From: Flavobacterium sp. Root901
Lineage (GTDB): Bacteria; Bacteroidota; Bacteroidia; Flavobacteriales; Flavobacteriaceae
Direction: 5' to 3'
DNA length: 64,000 bases
Assembly: GCF_001429765.1 (NCBI RefSeq)
Contig: NZ_LMJB01000001.1
Coordinates: 373,896-437,895 of the forward strand
The position numbers and the translations under genes are program-made. Of this stretch, positions 8,570 through 17,976 are shown one piece after another; the first letter of the stretch is position 1; each line of letters opens with the position of its first letter. Under the pieces are notes generated by a model, which searched no databases, was not told where the DNA came from, and worked only from the letters and a program-made list of their open reading frames with translations.

Positions 8570-10189
8570 ATGGCAAAATATAAAAAAATAACCAAAATTA
8601 TTCTACCCATTTTAATCGTGCTTCTTATTTTGACAGCATTTTTATTCTGGCCCATAAATACGGACGGAACGTTAATAAAACCTAATGAAAAATTAGCGCA
8701 GGGAAAAGCGGCATTTCTGGCACAAAAAGATACTTCTAAAACCAATGAAAAAAAACCAAATATTATTATTCTTGTTGCTGACGATTTAGGTAAATATGAT
8801 ATTTCTCTTTACGGAGGAAAATCGACACCAACGCCACAAATTGATTCGCTTGCAGCTTCAGGAGTAACTTTTACAGACGGGTATGTTTCTGCATCTATCT
8901 GCTCCCCTTCCCGTGCAGGATTATTAACCGGCCGTTATCAGGAACGCTTTGGACATGAATATCAGCCTGGAGATCGTTATCCAAAAAACAACTTAGAATA
9001 TTATGCTTTTAAGTATTTAATAAATACAGACGGCTGGCGTTTGAATAATAAAATAAATTATCCAAATGAAGCTTCTATCGCCACTCAGGGCTTGCCGCAG
9101 TCTGAAATTACTTTTGCCGATTTAGCCAAAAAACAAGGTTACAATACTGCCATTATAGGAAAGTGGCATTTAGGACATAACAAAGGATTTTTTCCTTTAG
9201 AAAGAGGTTTCGATTATCATTACGGATTTTATCAGGCATTTTCCCTTTATACTCCCGAAGATGATAATCCTGATATTATTAACCATCATCACAAAGATTT
9301 TACTGATAAAACAATTTGGGGAAATGGCCGTGTTGGAACTGGACAAATTCGCCGCGATACTACCATTATAAAAGACAAAAAATACTTAACCGAAACCTTT
9401 GCTGATGAAGCAGAAGCTTTTATCGACAAAAATAAAAATAAACCCTTTTTATTATACGTTCCGTTTAATGCGCCGCATACGCCATTTCAGGTTCGCAAAA
9501 AATATTATGATCGTTTTCCAAATGTAAAAGACGAAAACAAACGTGTTTATTTTGCAATGATAAGTGCCTTAGACGATGCCATTGGAAGAATTAGACAAAA
9601 GGTTAAAAAAGAAGGTTTAGAAGAAAATACATTAATCTTTTTTATCAGCGATAACGGTGGTGCCGATTATACTTTTGCCACAACAAATGCTCCTCTAAAA
9701 GGCGGAAAATTTTCTCATTTTGAAGGTGGTATAAATGTTCCTTTTGCACTTTCGTGGAAGGGAAAAATTAAGCCGCATACCATTTACAAAACTCCTGTAA
9801 GTTCTTTGGATATCTTTAGCACAATTGCAGCCGTTACGCATTCCGGACTGCCAAAGGACAGGGTTTATGATGGTGTTGATTTAGTAGATATTGTTAACAG
9901 CAATAAAGAAGCCCACAAAAATTTATACTGGCGTTCCGGCGATGCAAAAGCCATACGAAGCGGAAACTGGAAATTAATCATCAGCGGAAAAACGCACGAA
10001 AAATGGCTTTATGATTTATCAAAAGACAAATCTGAAACTACAGATTTTGCTACAAAAAATCCTGAAAAAGTAAAAGAATTACAAACCGCTTTACAAGTAT
10101 GGGAAAAAGGATTAATTAAACCGCTTTGGCCAAATCTTACTTATTATGAATTCGATTTTGGCAAACAAAAATACTTTGTCGATTTATAA
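8570..10189 (+). CDS. Membrane-anchored type I sulfatase
   Basis: 539 residues. The N-terminus has one strong hydrophobic helix (about 9-29) with basic residues before it, so the enzyme is either membrane-anchored or has an uncleaved signal. Catalytic features: NIIILVADDLGKYD metal Asp pair, signature ICSPSRAGLLTGRY with formylglycine Cys111 in C-S-P-S-R, GKWHLG, APHTPFQ and FFISDNGG. The serine-containing C-S-P-S-R core differs from the C-A-P-T-R and C-C-P-S-R cores of the other three sulfatases, which suggests a different subfamily and substrate. It ends 12 bp before the YeiH-type transporter and is probably cotranscribed with it. Confidence 0.94.
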   Translation: MAKYKKITKIILPILIVLLILTAFLFWPINTDGTLIKPNEKLAQGKAAFLAQKDTSKTNEKKPNIIILVADDLGKYDISLYGGKSTPTPQIDSLAASGVTFTDGYVSASICSPSRAGLLTGRYQERFGHEYQPGDRYPKNNLEYYAFKYLINTDGWRLNNKINYPNEASIATQGLPQSEITFADLAKKQGYNTAIIGKWHLGHNKGFFPLERGFDYHYGFYQAFSLYTPEDDNPDIINHHHKDFTDKTIWGNGRVGTGQIRRDTTIIKDKKYLTETFADEAEAFIDKNKNKPFLLYVPFNAPHTPFQVRKKYYDRFPNVKDENKRVYFAMISALDDAIGRIRQKVKKEGLEENTLIFFISDNGGADYTFATTNAPLKGGKFSHFEGGINVPFALSWKGKIKPHTIYKTPVSSLDIFSTIAAVTHSGLPKDRVYDGVDLVDIVNSNKEAHKNLYWRSGDAKAIRSGNWKLIISGKTHEKWLYDLSKDKSETTDFATKNPEKVKELQTALQVWEKGLIKPLWPNLTYYEFDFGKQKYFVDL

Positions 10190-10201
10190 TCAATCAAAAA
10201 T

Positions 10202-11464
10202 ATGTCAACTCAACCTAAACAATTTAATATTCACGAAGACTGGACTGTCGTAATTCTGGGATTTCTAATAATTGGAATTTCCCTTTTTATATTTCTTCCC
10301 GAAGTTCCGGTTTTCAGCTGGTCAAATACATCTGATTTACCTGCCAAAGTATTGGATACCAATAACATTCAAATCATTTTTATTCAATTCTTGTATTTGG
10401 TTTCTATTGGTACGATTGGTGCATTTTTAATTGGAAAATCTGTAAAATATTTTCTGCTGACTTTTCCAATAGTTTACTTTTTAACGCTGATTGCCCTTAT
10501 TTTGGCTGGCAATTCAGCAATAAAATCCATCAATTTAGAAGCTGTGATTTTTAGTCTCCTTATTGGACTGGCAATTGGAAATTTCTTCAAACTTCCGGAA
10601 TGGTTTCGCGCTGCGCTTTCTACAGAAGTCTTTGTAAAAATCGGATTGGTTTTATTAGGAACCAGCGTTATTTTTTCCGATATTCTTAAAGCTGGTTCAC
10701 TTGGGTTAATTCAGGCTTTGATTGTTGTTTTATCGGTTTGGTATTTTGCTTTTTGGCTTTGCCGAAAATTAAAAGTCGACGACGAATTAACAATGATGAT
10801 TTCGAGTGCCGTTTCTATCTGTGGTGTTTCGGCAGCTATTGCAGCTTCGGGCGCTATAAAAGGGGATTCTAAGAAATTATCGTATGTTATTTCTATTGTT
10901 TTGGTAACTGCAATTCCAATGATGATTTTCATGCCGATGATCGCAAAATATTTCAATTTTCCTGAAGAAGTCACCGGAGCCTGGCTTGGCGGAAGTATAG
11001 ACACATCCGGAGCTGTTGCTGCATCCGGAACATTAGTTGGAGAAACCGCTTTAAAAATCAGCACGATTGTAAAATTCTCCCAGAATGTTTTATTAGGATT
11101 GGCCGCTTTTGCAATTTCCGTTTACTGGACTTATTCCCATAATAATTCACCGGAAGCTGTTGCATCCAAACCAACTTTAAAAGTAATCTGGGAACGTTTT
11201 CCAAAATTTGTAATTGGCTTTATTGCTGCGTCTTTAATTTTCTCTTTTTTAATTACTTCCGAAACCAGAGACGGCATAAAAGACAGCTTAAAGAACCTTC
11301 AGACAATCTGGTTTGCATTAGCATTTACAAGCATAGGTTTAGAGACAAACTTCAAAGATTTATTGGCCAATAACAGCCGTAAACCATTGTATGCTTTTTT
11401 AATTGCACAATTATTTAATGTGATTGTTACGCTCCTTATTGCTTTTTGGCTTTTTGGTTCCTGA
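10202..11464 (+). CDS. YeiH/UPF0324 family putative sulfate exporter
   Basis: 420 residues, polytopic, with about ten or eleven TM segments spread along the length. Family landmarks are LLIGLAIGN, GLVLLGTSVIFSDI, the conserved SAVSICGVSAAIAASGAIKGD segment (about 200-222), and the GGSIDTSGAVAASG stretch (about 263-276). UPF0324 proteins, YeiH among them, are annotated as putative sulfate exporters, but biochemical proof is thin. Here the gene directly follows a sulfatase (12 bp gap) and precedes a cysteine-leader-controlled sulfatase, which supports a role in handling sulfate, sulfite or a sulfur anion. Direction of transport cannot be read from sequence. Confidence 0.85.
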   Translation: MSTQPKQFNIHEDWTVVILGFLIIGISLFIFLPEVPVFSWSNTSDLPAKVLDTNNIQIIFIQFLYLVSIGTIGAFLIGKSVKYFLLTFPIVYFLTLIALILAGNSAIKSINLEAVIFSLLIGLAIGNFFKLPEWFRAALSTEVFVKIGLVLLGTSVIFSDILKAGSLGLIQALIVVLSVWYFAFWLCRKLKVDDELTMMISSAVSICGVSAAIAASGAIKGDSKKLSYVISIVLVTAIPMMIFMPMIAKYFNFPEEVTGAWLGGSIDTSGAVAASGTLVGETALKISTIVKFSQNVLLGLAAFAISVYWTYSHNNSPEAVASKPTLKVIWERFPKFVIGFIAASLIFSFLITSETRDGIKDSLKNLQTIWFALAFTSIGLETNFKDLLANNSRKPLYAFLIAQLFNVIVTLLIAFWLFGS

Positions 11465-11493
11465 TTTCTCTTTTTAAAAAATATAAAGATTAA

Positions 11494-11524
11494 TTTGGAT
11501 TTTACAATATTAAATATAACTTTG
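11494..11524 (+). promoter_or_regulatory. Bacteroidota-type promoter of the Cys leader
   Basis: TTTG (11494-11497), a 19-bp spacer and TAACTTTG (11517-11524) match the Bacteroidota primary sigma consensus TTTG-N19-TAnnTTTG exactly. Transcription should begin a few bases downstream, inside or next to the operator-like box, about 50 bp before the leader start codon. Confidence 0.72.
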
Positions 11525-11540
11525 TCTATAGAATTAGTAG
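11525..11540 (+). promoter_or_regulatory. Candidate operator overlapping the transcription start
   Basis: TCTATAGAATTAGTAG immediately follows the -7 element. It shares the core TCTATAGA and the right half TAG-n-AG, two bases further on, with the box at 6420-6443. Placement at the start point would suit a repressor; the 6420 site sits further upstream of its gene. Confidence 0.5.
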
Positions 11541-11585
11541 AATTTAAATATAAAAAACTACATTTTGAAAACAACAGAAAATAAC

Positions 11586-11651
11586 ATGTCTTATATTATT
11601 TCCCAAATGCACATTACTAACACCTTTTGTTATATGTGCTGCTGTTGTTAA
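11586..11651 (+). CDS. Candidate cysteine leader peptide (21 aa, ends in four Cys)
   Basis: The frame starts at ATG 11586 and ends TTTTGTTATATG then TGC TGC TGT TGT and stop TAA, giving a peptide whose last eight residues are FCYMCCCC. Five Cys codons in 21, four in a row before the stop, is far above chance. It lies about 50 bp after a good promoter and 267 bp before a sulfatase gene. By analogy with amino-acid leader peptides, ribosomes would stall on the Cys codons when charged tRNA-Cys is scarce, switching expression of the downstream sulfatase and perhaps cysteine synthase. Function is inference; the sequence features are direct. Confidence 0.62.
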   Translation: MSYIISQMHITNTFCYMCCCC

Positions 11652-11918
11652 TTCCCGCCTTTGTTTTTCGTTTTATTCGATTCAGATTAAAGCTGAAATA
11701 TATACCGAACTCCATTATTCTAATTTATTGAAATCTCTATTTGAAATATTCTGTTTGAGCATCTATTACGCTATAACTATAAATCAAAAATGAAATTGAG
11801 ACGACAAACTAAGATTCTTTTTGATTACAAAGGGTCATTTCTGCGGCAACAGAAATGACCTGATTTAAAGAACATTTATCACTTACAAAAGCAAAAAAAT
11901 CATAAAAAGTACAATACA
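11652..11918 (+). promoter_or_regulatory. Untranslated leader between Cys peptide and sulfatase
   Basis: 267 bp without a credible gene. The first half is rich in pyrimidines on the coding strand and starts TTCCCGCCTTTG, possibly unstructured RNA of the kind Rho can load on. Near the end lies a perfect 11-bp stem (11833-11843 with 11850-11860, loop CGGCAA) followed only by TGATTTAAAG, so it is not a standard intrinsic terminator. I read the stretch as an attenuation leader of unknown mechanism. Confidence 0.45.
11833..11860 (+). other. Strong stem-loop in the sulfatase leader RNA
   Basis: GGTCATTTCTG pairs perfectly with CAGAAATGACC across the six-base loop CGGCAA. It ends 58 bp before the sulfatase start. 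No T tract follows, so it could be an anti-termination, RNA-stability or protein-binding element. Confidence 0.55.
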
Positions 11919-13574
11919 ATGAATACAAAAATTACGAAACTTCTTTTTTCTATTCTGATAACCGGAGCTTTTTTTTCTCAGGAATCCAATGCTCAGACGC
12001 AGTCAAAACCAAACATCATTTTGATTTTGGTTGACGATATGGGTTATTCAGATTTAGGAAATTATGGTTCAGAAATTAAAACCCCAAATCTGGATAAGCT
12101 AGCCACAGAAGGTTTGCGCTTACGTGAATTTTACAATAATTCAATCTGTGCGCCTACACGAGCTTCTCTCCTAACCGGTCAATATCAGCATAAAGCCGGA
12201 GTTGGTTTTTTTGATGTTAATCTGGGTTTACCGGCTTATCAGGGATATTTAAATAAAGAATCTTTAACTTTAGGAGAAGTTTTCCGTTCCGGGGGTTACA
12301 GCACACTTTTATCCGGAAAATGGCATGTTGGCTCTGAAGATCAGTCGCAATGGCCTAATCAAAGAGGTTTTGATAAATTTTACGGAATTTTAAAAGGTGC
12401 TTCTAATTATTTTGATACAAAACCGCTTTCGTTTGGAAAAACACCATATCCGGTAAAATTAATTCGCAATAATGAAGAACTCCACCCAAAAGATGATTCG
12501 TATTATTTTACAGATGAAATTGGAAATAATGCTGTTACTTTTTTAGACGAACAAAACAAAGAAAACAAACCTTTCTTTTTGTACTTAGCTTTTACAGCAC
12601 CACACTGGCCGCTGCAGGCAAAACCAGTTGATATTGCCAAATACAAAGGAAAATTTGATGAAGGCTGGGATGTTTTAAGAGAAAAAAGAATCCAGAAACT
12701 AAAAGCCAGCGGCATTTTACCTGCTGATCAAACTATATCGACAAGAGATCCTGAAGTTCCGGAATGGAACAAATTAAGTTATGACGAAAAACAATTCTGG
12801 AAAGCCAAAATGGAAGTTTACGCCGCAATGGTCGACAATATGGATCAGAACGTTGGCAAAGTTCTCGACAAGCTAAAAGCGCTTAAAAAAGATAAAAATA
12901 CACTGATAGTTTTTATTTCAGATAATGGCGCTCAGGGCGGATTCAATACTTACAATCCGCTTGGAAGAGGTTTGGTTAGAAATGACGGACCTGTTGGAAC
13001 TTCTGGATCTTTTGACTATCAGGAACAAAACTGGGCTTATTTATCAAATACGCCGTTGCTTCAGTATAAAAATAATATGCACGAAGGCGGTTTTAGTTCT
13101 CCGTTTATTGCATGGTTTCCATCAAAAATTAAAGCGGGAAGAATTGATAAAGGAACCGGACATATTATTGACCTCGCTCCTACCTTTTACGAACTCGCCG
13201 GAATAGAATACCCAAAAGAATATAATGGTGTGACCACAAACGCTTTGGTTGGAAAAAGTTTGCTGCCTGTTTTATTTAATAATGTTTCACAGGTAGACAG
13301 AGGCGCACCATTATTTTGGGAAAGAGCAGGAAACAGGGCCGTTCGTGATGGAAAATGGAAATTGGTTTCGATTTATCCTTCTTATGAATGGGAATTGTAC
13401 GATCTGGAAACTGACCGTGGTGAAACTAATAATGTTGCCCAGCAAAATCCTGGAATCGTAAACAAACTTTCTGCATCTTATTTTGAATGGGCCGAAAAAA
13501 CCGGAGTTGTAGAATACAGTAAATTCAAGCTTAAACCAGAGACAATGCCAGGTGGTGCGGCTTTGAAAAAGTAA
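11919..13574 (+). CDS. Secreted type I sulfatase downstream of the Cys leader
   Basis: 551 residues with a signal peptide (about 1-26, ending SNAQ). NIILILVDDMGYSD gives the metal Asp pair; signature ICAPTRASLLTGQY has formylglycine Cys77 in C-A-P-T-R; GKWHVG, APHWPLQ, VFISDNGAQ and NNMHEGGFSSP follow. It is clearly related to the sulfatase at 2522 (shared PAYQGYLN, DIAKYKGK, APHWP blocks) but has a different formylglycine core. Expression appears controlled by the promoter, box and cysteine leader upstream, which ties it to cysteine status. It precedes cysteine synthase by 112 bp. Confidence 0.95.
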   Translation: MNTKITKLLFSILITGAFFSQESNAQTQSKPNIILILVDDMGYSDLGNYGSEIKTPNLDKLATEGLRLREFYNNSICAPTRASLLTGQYQHKAGVGFFDVNLGLPAYQGYLNKESLTLGEVFRSGGYSTLLSGKWHVGSEDQSQWPNQRGFDKFYGILKGASNYFDTKPLSFGKTPYPVKLIRNNEELHPKDDSYYFTDEIGNNAVTFLDEQNKENKPFFLYLAFTAPHWPLQAKPVDIAKYKGKFDEGWDVLREKRIQKLKASGILPADQTISTRDPEVPEWNKLSYDEKQFWKAKMEVYAAMVDNMDQNVGKVLDKLKALKKDKNTLIVFISDNGAQGGFNTYNPLGRGLVRNDGPVGTSGSFDYQEQNWAYLSNTPLLQYKNNMHEGGFSSPFIAWFPSKIKAGRIDKGTGHIIDLAPTFYELAGIEYPKEYNGVTTNALVGKSLLPVLFNNVSQVDRGAPLFWERAGNRAVRDGKWKLVSIYPSYEWELYDLETDRGETNNVAQQNPGIVNKLSASYFEWAEKTGVVEYSKFKLKPETMPGGAALKK

Positions 13575-13686
13575 AATCTTTTTCTGACATAAATTATCCG
13601 TAAGAATTCATTTTATCAGTAAATTGCAAGTCGTGATTTTAAATGCAGAAACAGAAAGCTTTTTTATTCTTTAAAAATATCAATAC

Positions 13687-14607
13687 ATGAAATATCAGAA
13701 CATTTTAGAAACCATTGGAAATACGCCCCATATAAGGCTGAATAAGCTTTTTAAAACCCACGAAGTGTGGATTAAATTAGAAAAATCAAATCCGGGATCG
13801 AGCATTAAAGACAGAATCGCACTGGCCATGATTGAAGATGCAGAAAAAAAAGGACTTTTGAATCCGGATTCCATTATTATAGAACCAACATCCGGAAATA
13901 CGGGAATTGGGCTTTCGTTAGTCGCAGCCGTAAAAGGTTATAAAGTTATTATTGTGATGCCGGAATCGATGAGCGTAGAACGCAGAAAAATTATCGAAGC
14001 GTATGGTGCTGAATATGTTTTGACTCCCAGAGAAAAAGGAACTTCTGGTGCTGTTGAAAAAGCACACGAACTGGCCGCAACAATTAAAAACTCTTTTCTG
14101 CCTTCACAATTTACAAACCATGCCAATGTTGAAGTTCACGAAAGAACTACCGCACAGGAAATACTGGCAGATTTTCCGGATGGAATTGATTATCTGATTA
14201 CCGGCGTTGGAACGGGCGGACATATTACCGGAGTTTCTAAAATCCTGAAACAGCATTTCCCTAATTTAAAAACTATAGCGGTTGAGCCTGCACTTTCTCC
14301 TGTTTTAAGCGGAGGTATTCCTGCACCTCATCCATTGCAGGGAATTGGTGCCGGTTTTATTCCCGAAGTTTTTAACAGGGAATATATTGATGAGATTGTT
14401 ACAATCGAAAAAAATGATGCTTTTAATTTTGCTAAAAAATTAACCAAAGAAGAAGGAATTTTTGGAGGCATTTCAACCGGAGCAGCATTAGCCGCGGTTT
14501 CAAAAAAACTGAAAAATATTCCTGAAAATGCCGTAATCCTTACTTTTAATTATGACACTGGTGAGCGCTATCTTTCTGTAGAAGAATTATTCGATTTTTT
14601 CTCTTAA
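13687..14607 (+). CDS. cysK: Cysteine synthase (O-acetylserine sulfhydrylase, PLP-dependent)
   Basis: 306 residues, the usual length for CysK/CysM. The PLP-binding lysine is Lys41 in [11 protein letters not shown]; the TSGNTG loop (68-73) contacts the substrate, [10 protein letters not shown] binds the PLP phosphate, and SPVLSGG plus [13 protein letters not shown] are typical of the CysK branch. It joins sulfide to O-acetylserine to make cysteine. Position behind the sulfatase with the Cys leader fits a role as the end point of sulfur salvage. The gene symbol is given for the CysK-like active-site text; CysM cannot be fully excluded by eye. Confidence 0.92.
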   Translation: MKYQNILETIGNTPHIRLNKLFKTHEVWIKLEKSNPGSSIKDRIALAMIEDAEKKGLLNPDSIIIEPTSGNTGIGLSLVAAVKGYKVIIVMPESMSVERRKIIEAYGAEYVLTPREKGTSGAVEKAHELAATIKNSFLPSQFTNHANVEVHERTTAQEILADFPDGIDYLITGVGTGGHITGVSKILKQHFPNLKTIAVEPALSPVLSGGIPAPHPLQGIGAGFIPEVFNREYIDEIVTIEKNDAFNFAKKLTKEEGIFGGISTGAALAAVSKKLKNIPENAVILTFNYDTGERYLSVEELFDFFS

Positions 14608-14723
14608 ACAGTACCATATTATTTTATTGAACATTGTTTTTAAAATAAAAAGTTAGATTTTAAATAAATCATATATACTCGAAATGATAATTACTTTTTT
14701 TGATATTTTAGTAATTATGCCTA

Positions 14724-14753
14724 AAAAGCGATTGTTAAACAATCGCTTTTTTT
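14724..14753 (+). terminator. Rho-independent terminator after cysteine synthase
   Basis: AAAAGCGATTGTT pairs with AACAATCGCTTTT and runs into a T tract. The rest of the interval 14608-14978 is AT-rich upstream DNA of the next SusC gene, in which I see no gene or clear promoter. Confidence 0.8.
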
Positions 14754-14978
14754 ATAAAACATCTTTTCTTTCTCTAAAAAATAAAGGCGTTTTTTTAACA
14801 TAAATATTCTGCCTTACATTTTTATCAAAAAATCAAGATTTTTTCACGGAAATATAACAAACACGCACCTAAAAGTTATCAATATCACAAAACACGCTAT
14901 AATTGTTATTTTTAGTGTTAAAAAACCATTAAAAATTAACATTAAATTAGGATATTTGAGAGACTAATTTAAACGAAA

Positions 14979-17966
14979 ATGAATATGAAAATTAAATTAA
15001 AACATTTTTTGTGGCTGTTTTTACTATTTGTGCAAATGGTGGCAGCACAACAGGAATCTATCTCCGGAAAAGTAACAGATAAAAAAGGATTACCAATTCC
15101 GGGAGTAAATATTGTATTAAAAGGTACAAGTGTCAGCGCTCAAACTGATTTTGACGGTATTTTTAAAATTGCTGCCAAAAAAGGTGACCTTCTAGTTATA
15201 AGTTATGTAAGTTACAGAACAGTCGAAGTTCCGGCTTCCAATAAAATGAATGTTGAATTAGTTGAAGTTCAAAATGAGCTGGAGGCTGTTGTAGTTGTGG
15301 GTTATGGAACGCAGTCTAAGAAAAATTTAACGGATAATATTGCGCGTGTAACGGCAAAAGATATTCAGCAGATTCCGGTTTCAAACGTACAAAACGCTTT
15401 GGTTGGTAAACTGGCCGGGGTTCAAATTACGCAGACAAACGGTAAAGTCGACGGAGGCATTAATATTCGTGTGCGTGGTGCAGCGAGTATTAGTGCGGGA
15501 ACGCAGCCTTTGTATGTACTTGACGGAATTCCGTTAATTAATGATGATGAGTCAAGCAACGGCGCACCAACAAACCCATTACTGACTTTAAGTACGAATG
15601 AGATTGAGTCTATTGACGTTTTAAAAGATGCTTCTTCTGCTGCTATTTACGGTGCACGTGGTGCAAACGGTGTGGTTTTAATTACAACCAAAAAAGGCCG
15701 TGAAGGAAAAGGGACTTTTACGGTAAATCTTTCTCAGGGTGTTAGCGAAGCTACACATAAAAGAAAATGGCTGAATGCTAAACAATATGTAGAATTATTA
15801 CAGGAAGCAGGAAGAAATGTTAATGATTTAGAATCTGTTGAGGATGAATTAGAATATTTATCTCAGGGAACTGACTGGAGAAATGGTGCCGTAGATACAG
15901 ACTGGCAGGATATTGCTTTAAGAACCGGTTATACTACAGATGCCGATTTTTCTGCTTCAGGAGGAGACGAAAAAACAAAATATTTCTTCTCAGGTGCTTA
16001 TAATAACACAACCGGTATTGTTGACAGTAATACTTTAGAAAGATTTACGGCCAGAACAAACGTATCGCATAAAGTTACAGATCGTTTGACATTAGGCATG
16101 AACTTAGGTTTTTCGAGATCTCTTATTCACAGGGTTCAGGATGATAACTCCTTCTCTTCACCATTACAATCTGTTGCGCAAGCGCCTATTTCGCCGGCAA
16201 GATTAGAAGATGGAAGCGCAAATCCGAATACAGAATATTCAAACTATCTTCTGGCAAAAGACAATACGTTCTGGAAAACCATTATGCGCAGGCTTACAGG
16301 AAAAGTTTTTGCTGAATTTAAAATCCTTTCCTCATTAAAATTCAATTCTGATTTTTCATACGATCTTTTATCACAAACTGAAGATTACTGGCAGGGAAAA
16401 AATGCTCCTTTTATGGCAACAGACGGAGCCGTGTTTGCCTCTTCTGTAAACACAGAAAATTATGTTTCAAGTAACTATTTTACATTTGATAAAACTTTTG
16501 CCGAAAACCATAGCTTTAATGTTGTGGCGGGTATGGAATTCAATAAATACAACAGAAGATATCAGGATGTAAACAGTATTTATTTTTCAAGTGATGATTT
16601 TCAAACCGTTGACGGTGGTGCTGAAGTAAATGAAGGTCATGGAAGTGAAACAGATTATGCTTTTGTTTCTCAATTTGGAAGGCTGAATTATGCTTATGCA
16701 AATAAATATCTTATTAAAGCCAGTATTCGTCGTGATGGTTCGTCCCGTTTTGGTAAAAATGAACGATTTGGAGTTTTCCCTGCGTTTTCTGCCGGATGGG
16801 TTATTTCTCAGGAAGAATTCTTAAAAGACAATAATGTACTGACTAATTTAAAAGTTAAAGGAAGCTGGGGTAAATTGGGAAATGCCGAAATTGGAAATTT
16901 TGCTTCCCGTCAGCTTTACAGACCAAACCCATATAACTTAAAATCGGGTCTTACTTTTGATCAGCCGGGAAATGACGATTTGACCTGGGAAAAATCAGCC
17001 CAGACAGATTTTGGTATCGAAGTTGGTTTCTTAAACAGATTTACACTTGAAGCAGATTATTACCAAAAAGATACTGACGGATTACTTTTTGAGGTTCCGT
17101 TACCAATTAGTTCAGGAGCAGGTTCTATCAATAAAAATATTGGCAAAATAAGAAGTAATGGTTTTGAGGTTACTTTAAACACTAAAAATATTGATACTGA
17201 AAACTTTAAATGGAACACAAGTTTTAATATCACAACGAATGAGTCAAAGGTAAAATCGCTTCCAAACGATAACAGAGACATTATCGTTTCATACAACATT
17301 AACAGAGTTGGAGAAAATATTTCTTCTTTCTATTTAGTTGAATATGCGGGAGTTGATCCTGAGACAGGAGATGCTTTATTTTACAAAAACACTAAAAAAG
17401 CAGATGGTACAATTGACCATTCTACAACAAACAATTATAGTGAAGCACAGCGTATTATTGCAGGAAATCCTTTTCCAACATTAATGTCAGGTTTAACCAA
17501 TACTATTCTTTACAAAGGTTTTGATTTTACTTTTACATTTCAGGGAGAATGGGGCGCAAGTATTTATAATTCAGCGGGAATTTATCAATCGACTGCTGCT
17601 GATTATTTTGACAACCAAACAGCAGATCAGTTAAACAGATGGCAGAAACCGGGTGATATTACCGATGTACCGCAAGCGAGATTTGGAGGAGGAAATGGTA
17701 CACAGGATTCTTCCCGCTATCTTGATAAAGCCGATTTTGTTCGTTTAAGAAACTTAACTTTAGGATATACACTGCCTAAAGATGTATTAAAAGATTTAGG
17801 AATGAGCAGTTTAAGAGTTTATTTTACAGCAGTAAACCTATTGACTTTTACAAATTACGAAGGTAATGATCCTGAAGCAAGAAGAGATGATACAGGAATT
17901 GGAGAAGATTTTTATTCAGCACCGCCGGCTAGAACAACTGCAATTGGTGTTAACTTTAATTTTTAA
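14979..17966 (+). CDS. SusC/RagA family TonB-dependent outer membrane receptor
   Basis: 995 residues. Signal peptide ends near VAAQ (residue 24). Next comes a carboxypeptidase-D regulatory-like domain (about 27-105; SGKVTDKKGLPIPGVNIVLK, TDFDG), a SusC signature VVVVGYGTQSKKNLT, the plug (about 120-225, with VRGAASI, YVLDGIPL, IYGARGANGVVLITTKKG) and a 22-strand-type barrel to the C-terminus GVNFNF. It would import a ligand through the outer membrane with TonB energy. The SusD partner starts 10 bp downstream. There is no linked glycosidase or peptidase; the neighbour upstream is cysteine synthase, so substrate is unknown. A second in-frame ATG two codons on (14985) is an alternative start. 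Confidence 0.95.
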   Translation: MNMKIKLKHFLWLFLLFVQMVAAQQESISGKVTDKKGLPIPGVNIVLKGTSVSAQTDFDGIFKIAAKKGDLLVISYVSYRTVEVPASNKMNVELVEVQNELEAVVVVGYGTQSKKNLTDNIARVTAKDIQQIPVSNVQNALVGKLAGVQITQTNGKVDGGINIRVRGAASISAGTQPLYVLDGIPLINDDESSNGAPTNPLLTLSTNEIESIDVLKDASSAAIYGARGANGVVLITTKKGREGKGTFTVNLSQGVSEATHKRKWLNAKQYVELLQEAGRNVNDLESVEDELEYLSQGTDWRNGAVDTDWQDIALRTGYTTDADFSASGGDEKTKYFFSGAYNNTTGIVDSNTLERFTARTNVSHKVTDRLTLGMNLGFSRSLIHRVQDDNSFSSPLQSVAQAPISPARLEDGSANPNTEYSNYLLAKDNTFWKTIMRRLTGKVFAEFKILSSLKFNSDFSYDLLSQTEDYWQGKNAPFMATDGAVFASSVNTENYVSSNYFTFDKTFAENHSFNVVAGMEFNKYNRRYQDVNSIYFSSDDFQTVDGGAEVNEGHGSETDYAFVSQFGRLNYAYANKYLIKASIRRDGSSRFGKNERFGVFPAFSAGWVISQEEFLKDNNVLTNLKVKGSWGKLGNAEIGNFASRQLYRPNPYNLKSGLTFDQPGNDDLTWEKSAQTDFGIEVGFLNRFTLEADYYQKDTDGLLFEVPLPISSGAGSINKNIGKIRSNGFEVTLNTKNIDTENFKWNTSFNITTNESKVKSLPNDNRDIIVSYNINRVGENISSFYLVEYAGVDPETGDALFYKNTKKADGTIDHSTTNNYSEAQRIIAGNPFPTLMSGLTNTILYKGFDFTFTFQGEWGASIYNSAGIYQSTAADYFDNQTADQLNRWQKPGDITDVPQARFGGGNGTQDSSRYLDKADFVRLRNLTLGYTLPKDVLKDLGMSSLRVYFTAVNLLTFTNYEGNDPEARRDDTGIGEDFYSAPPARTTAIGVNFNF

Positions 17967-17976
17967 AAAGAACAAG

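Noticed and set aside
11833..11860. Leader stem-loop as an intrinsic terminator
   Set aside because: The stem is strong but followed by TGATTTAAAG, not a T tract.
17866..17976. Upstream start for the second SusD gene
   Set aside because: It lies inside the SusC gene and would bury the lipoprotein signal; ATG 17977 gives a normal SPII N-terminus.
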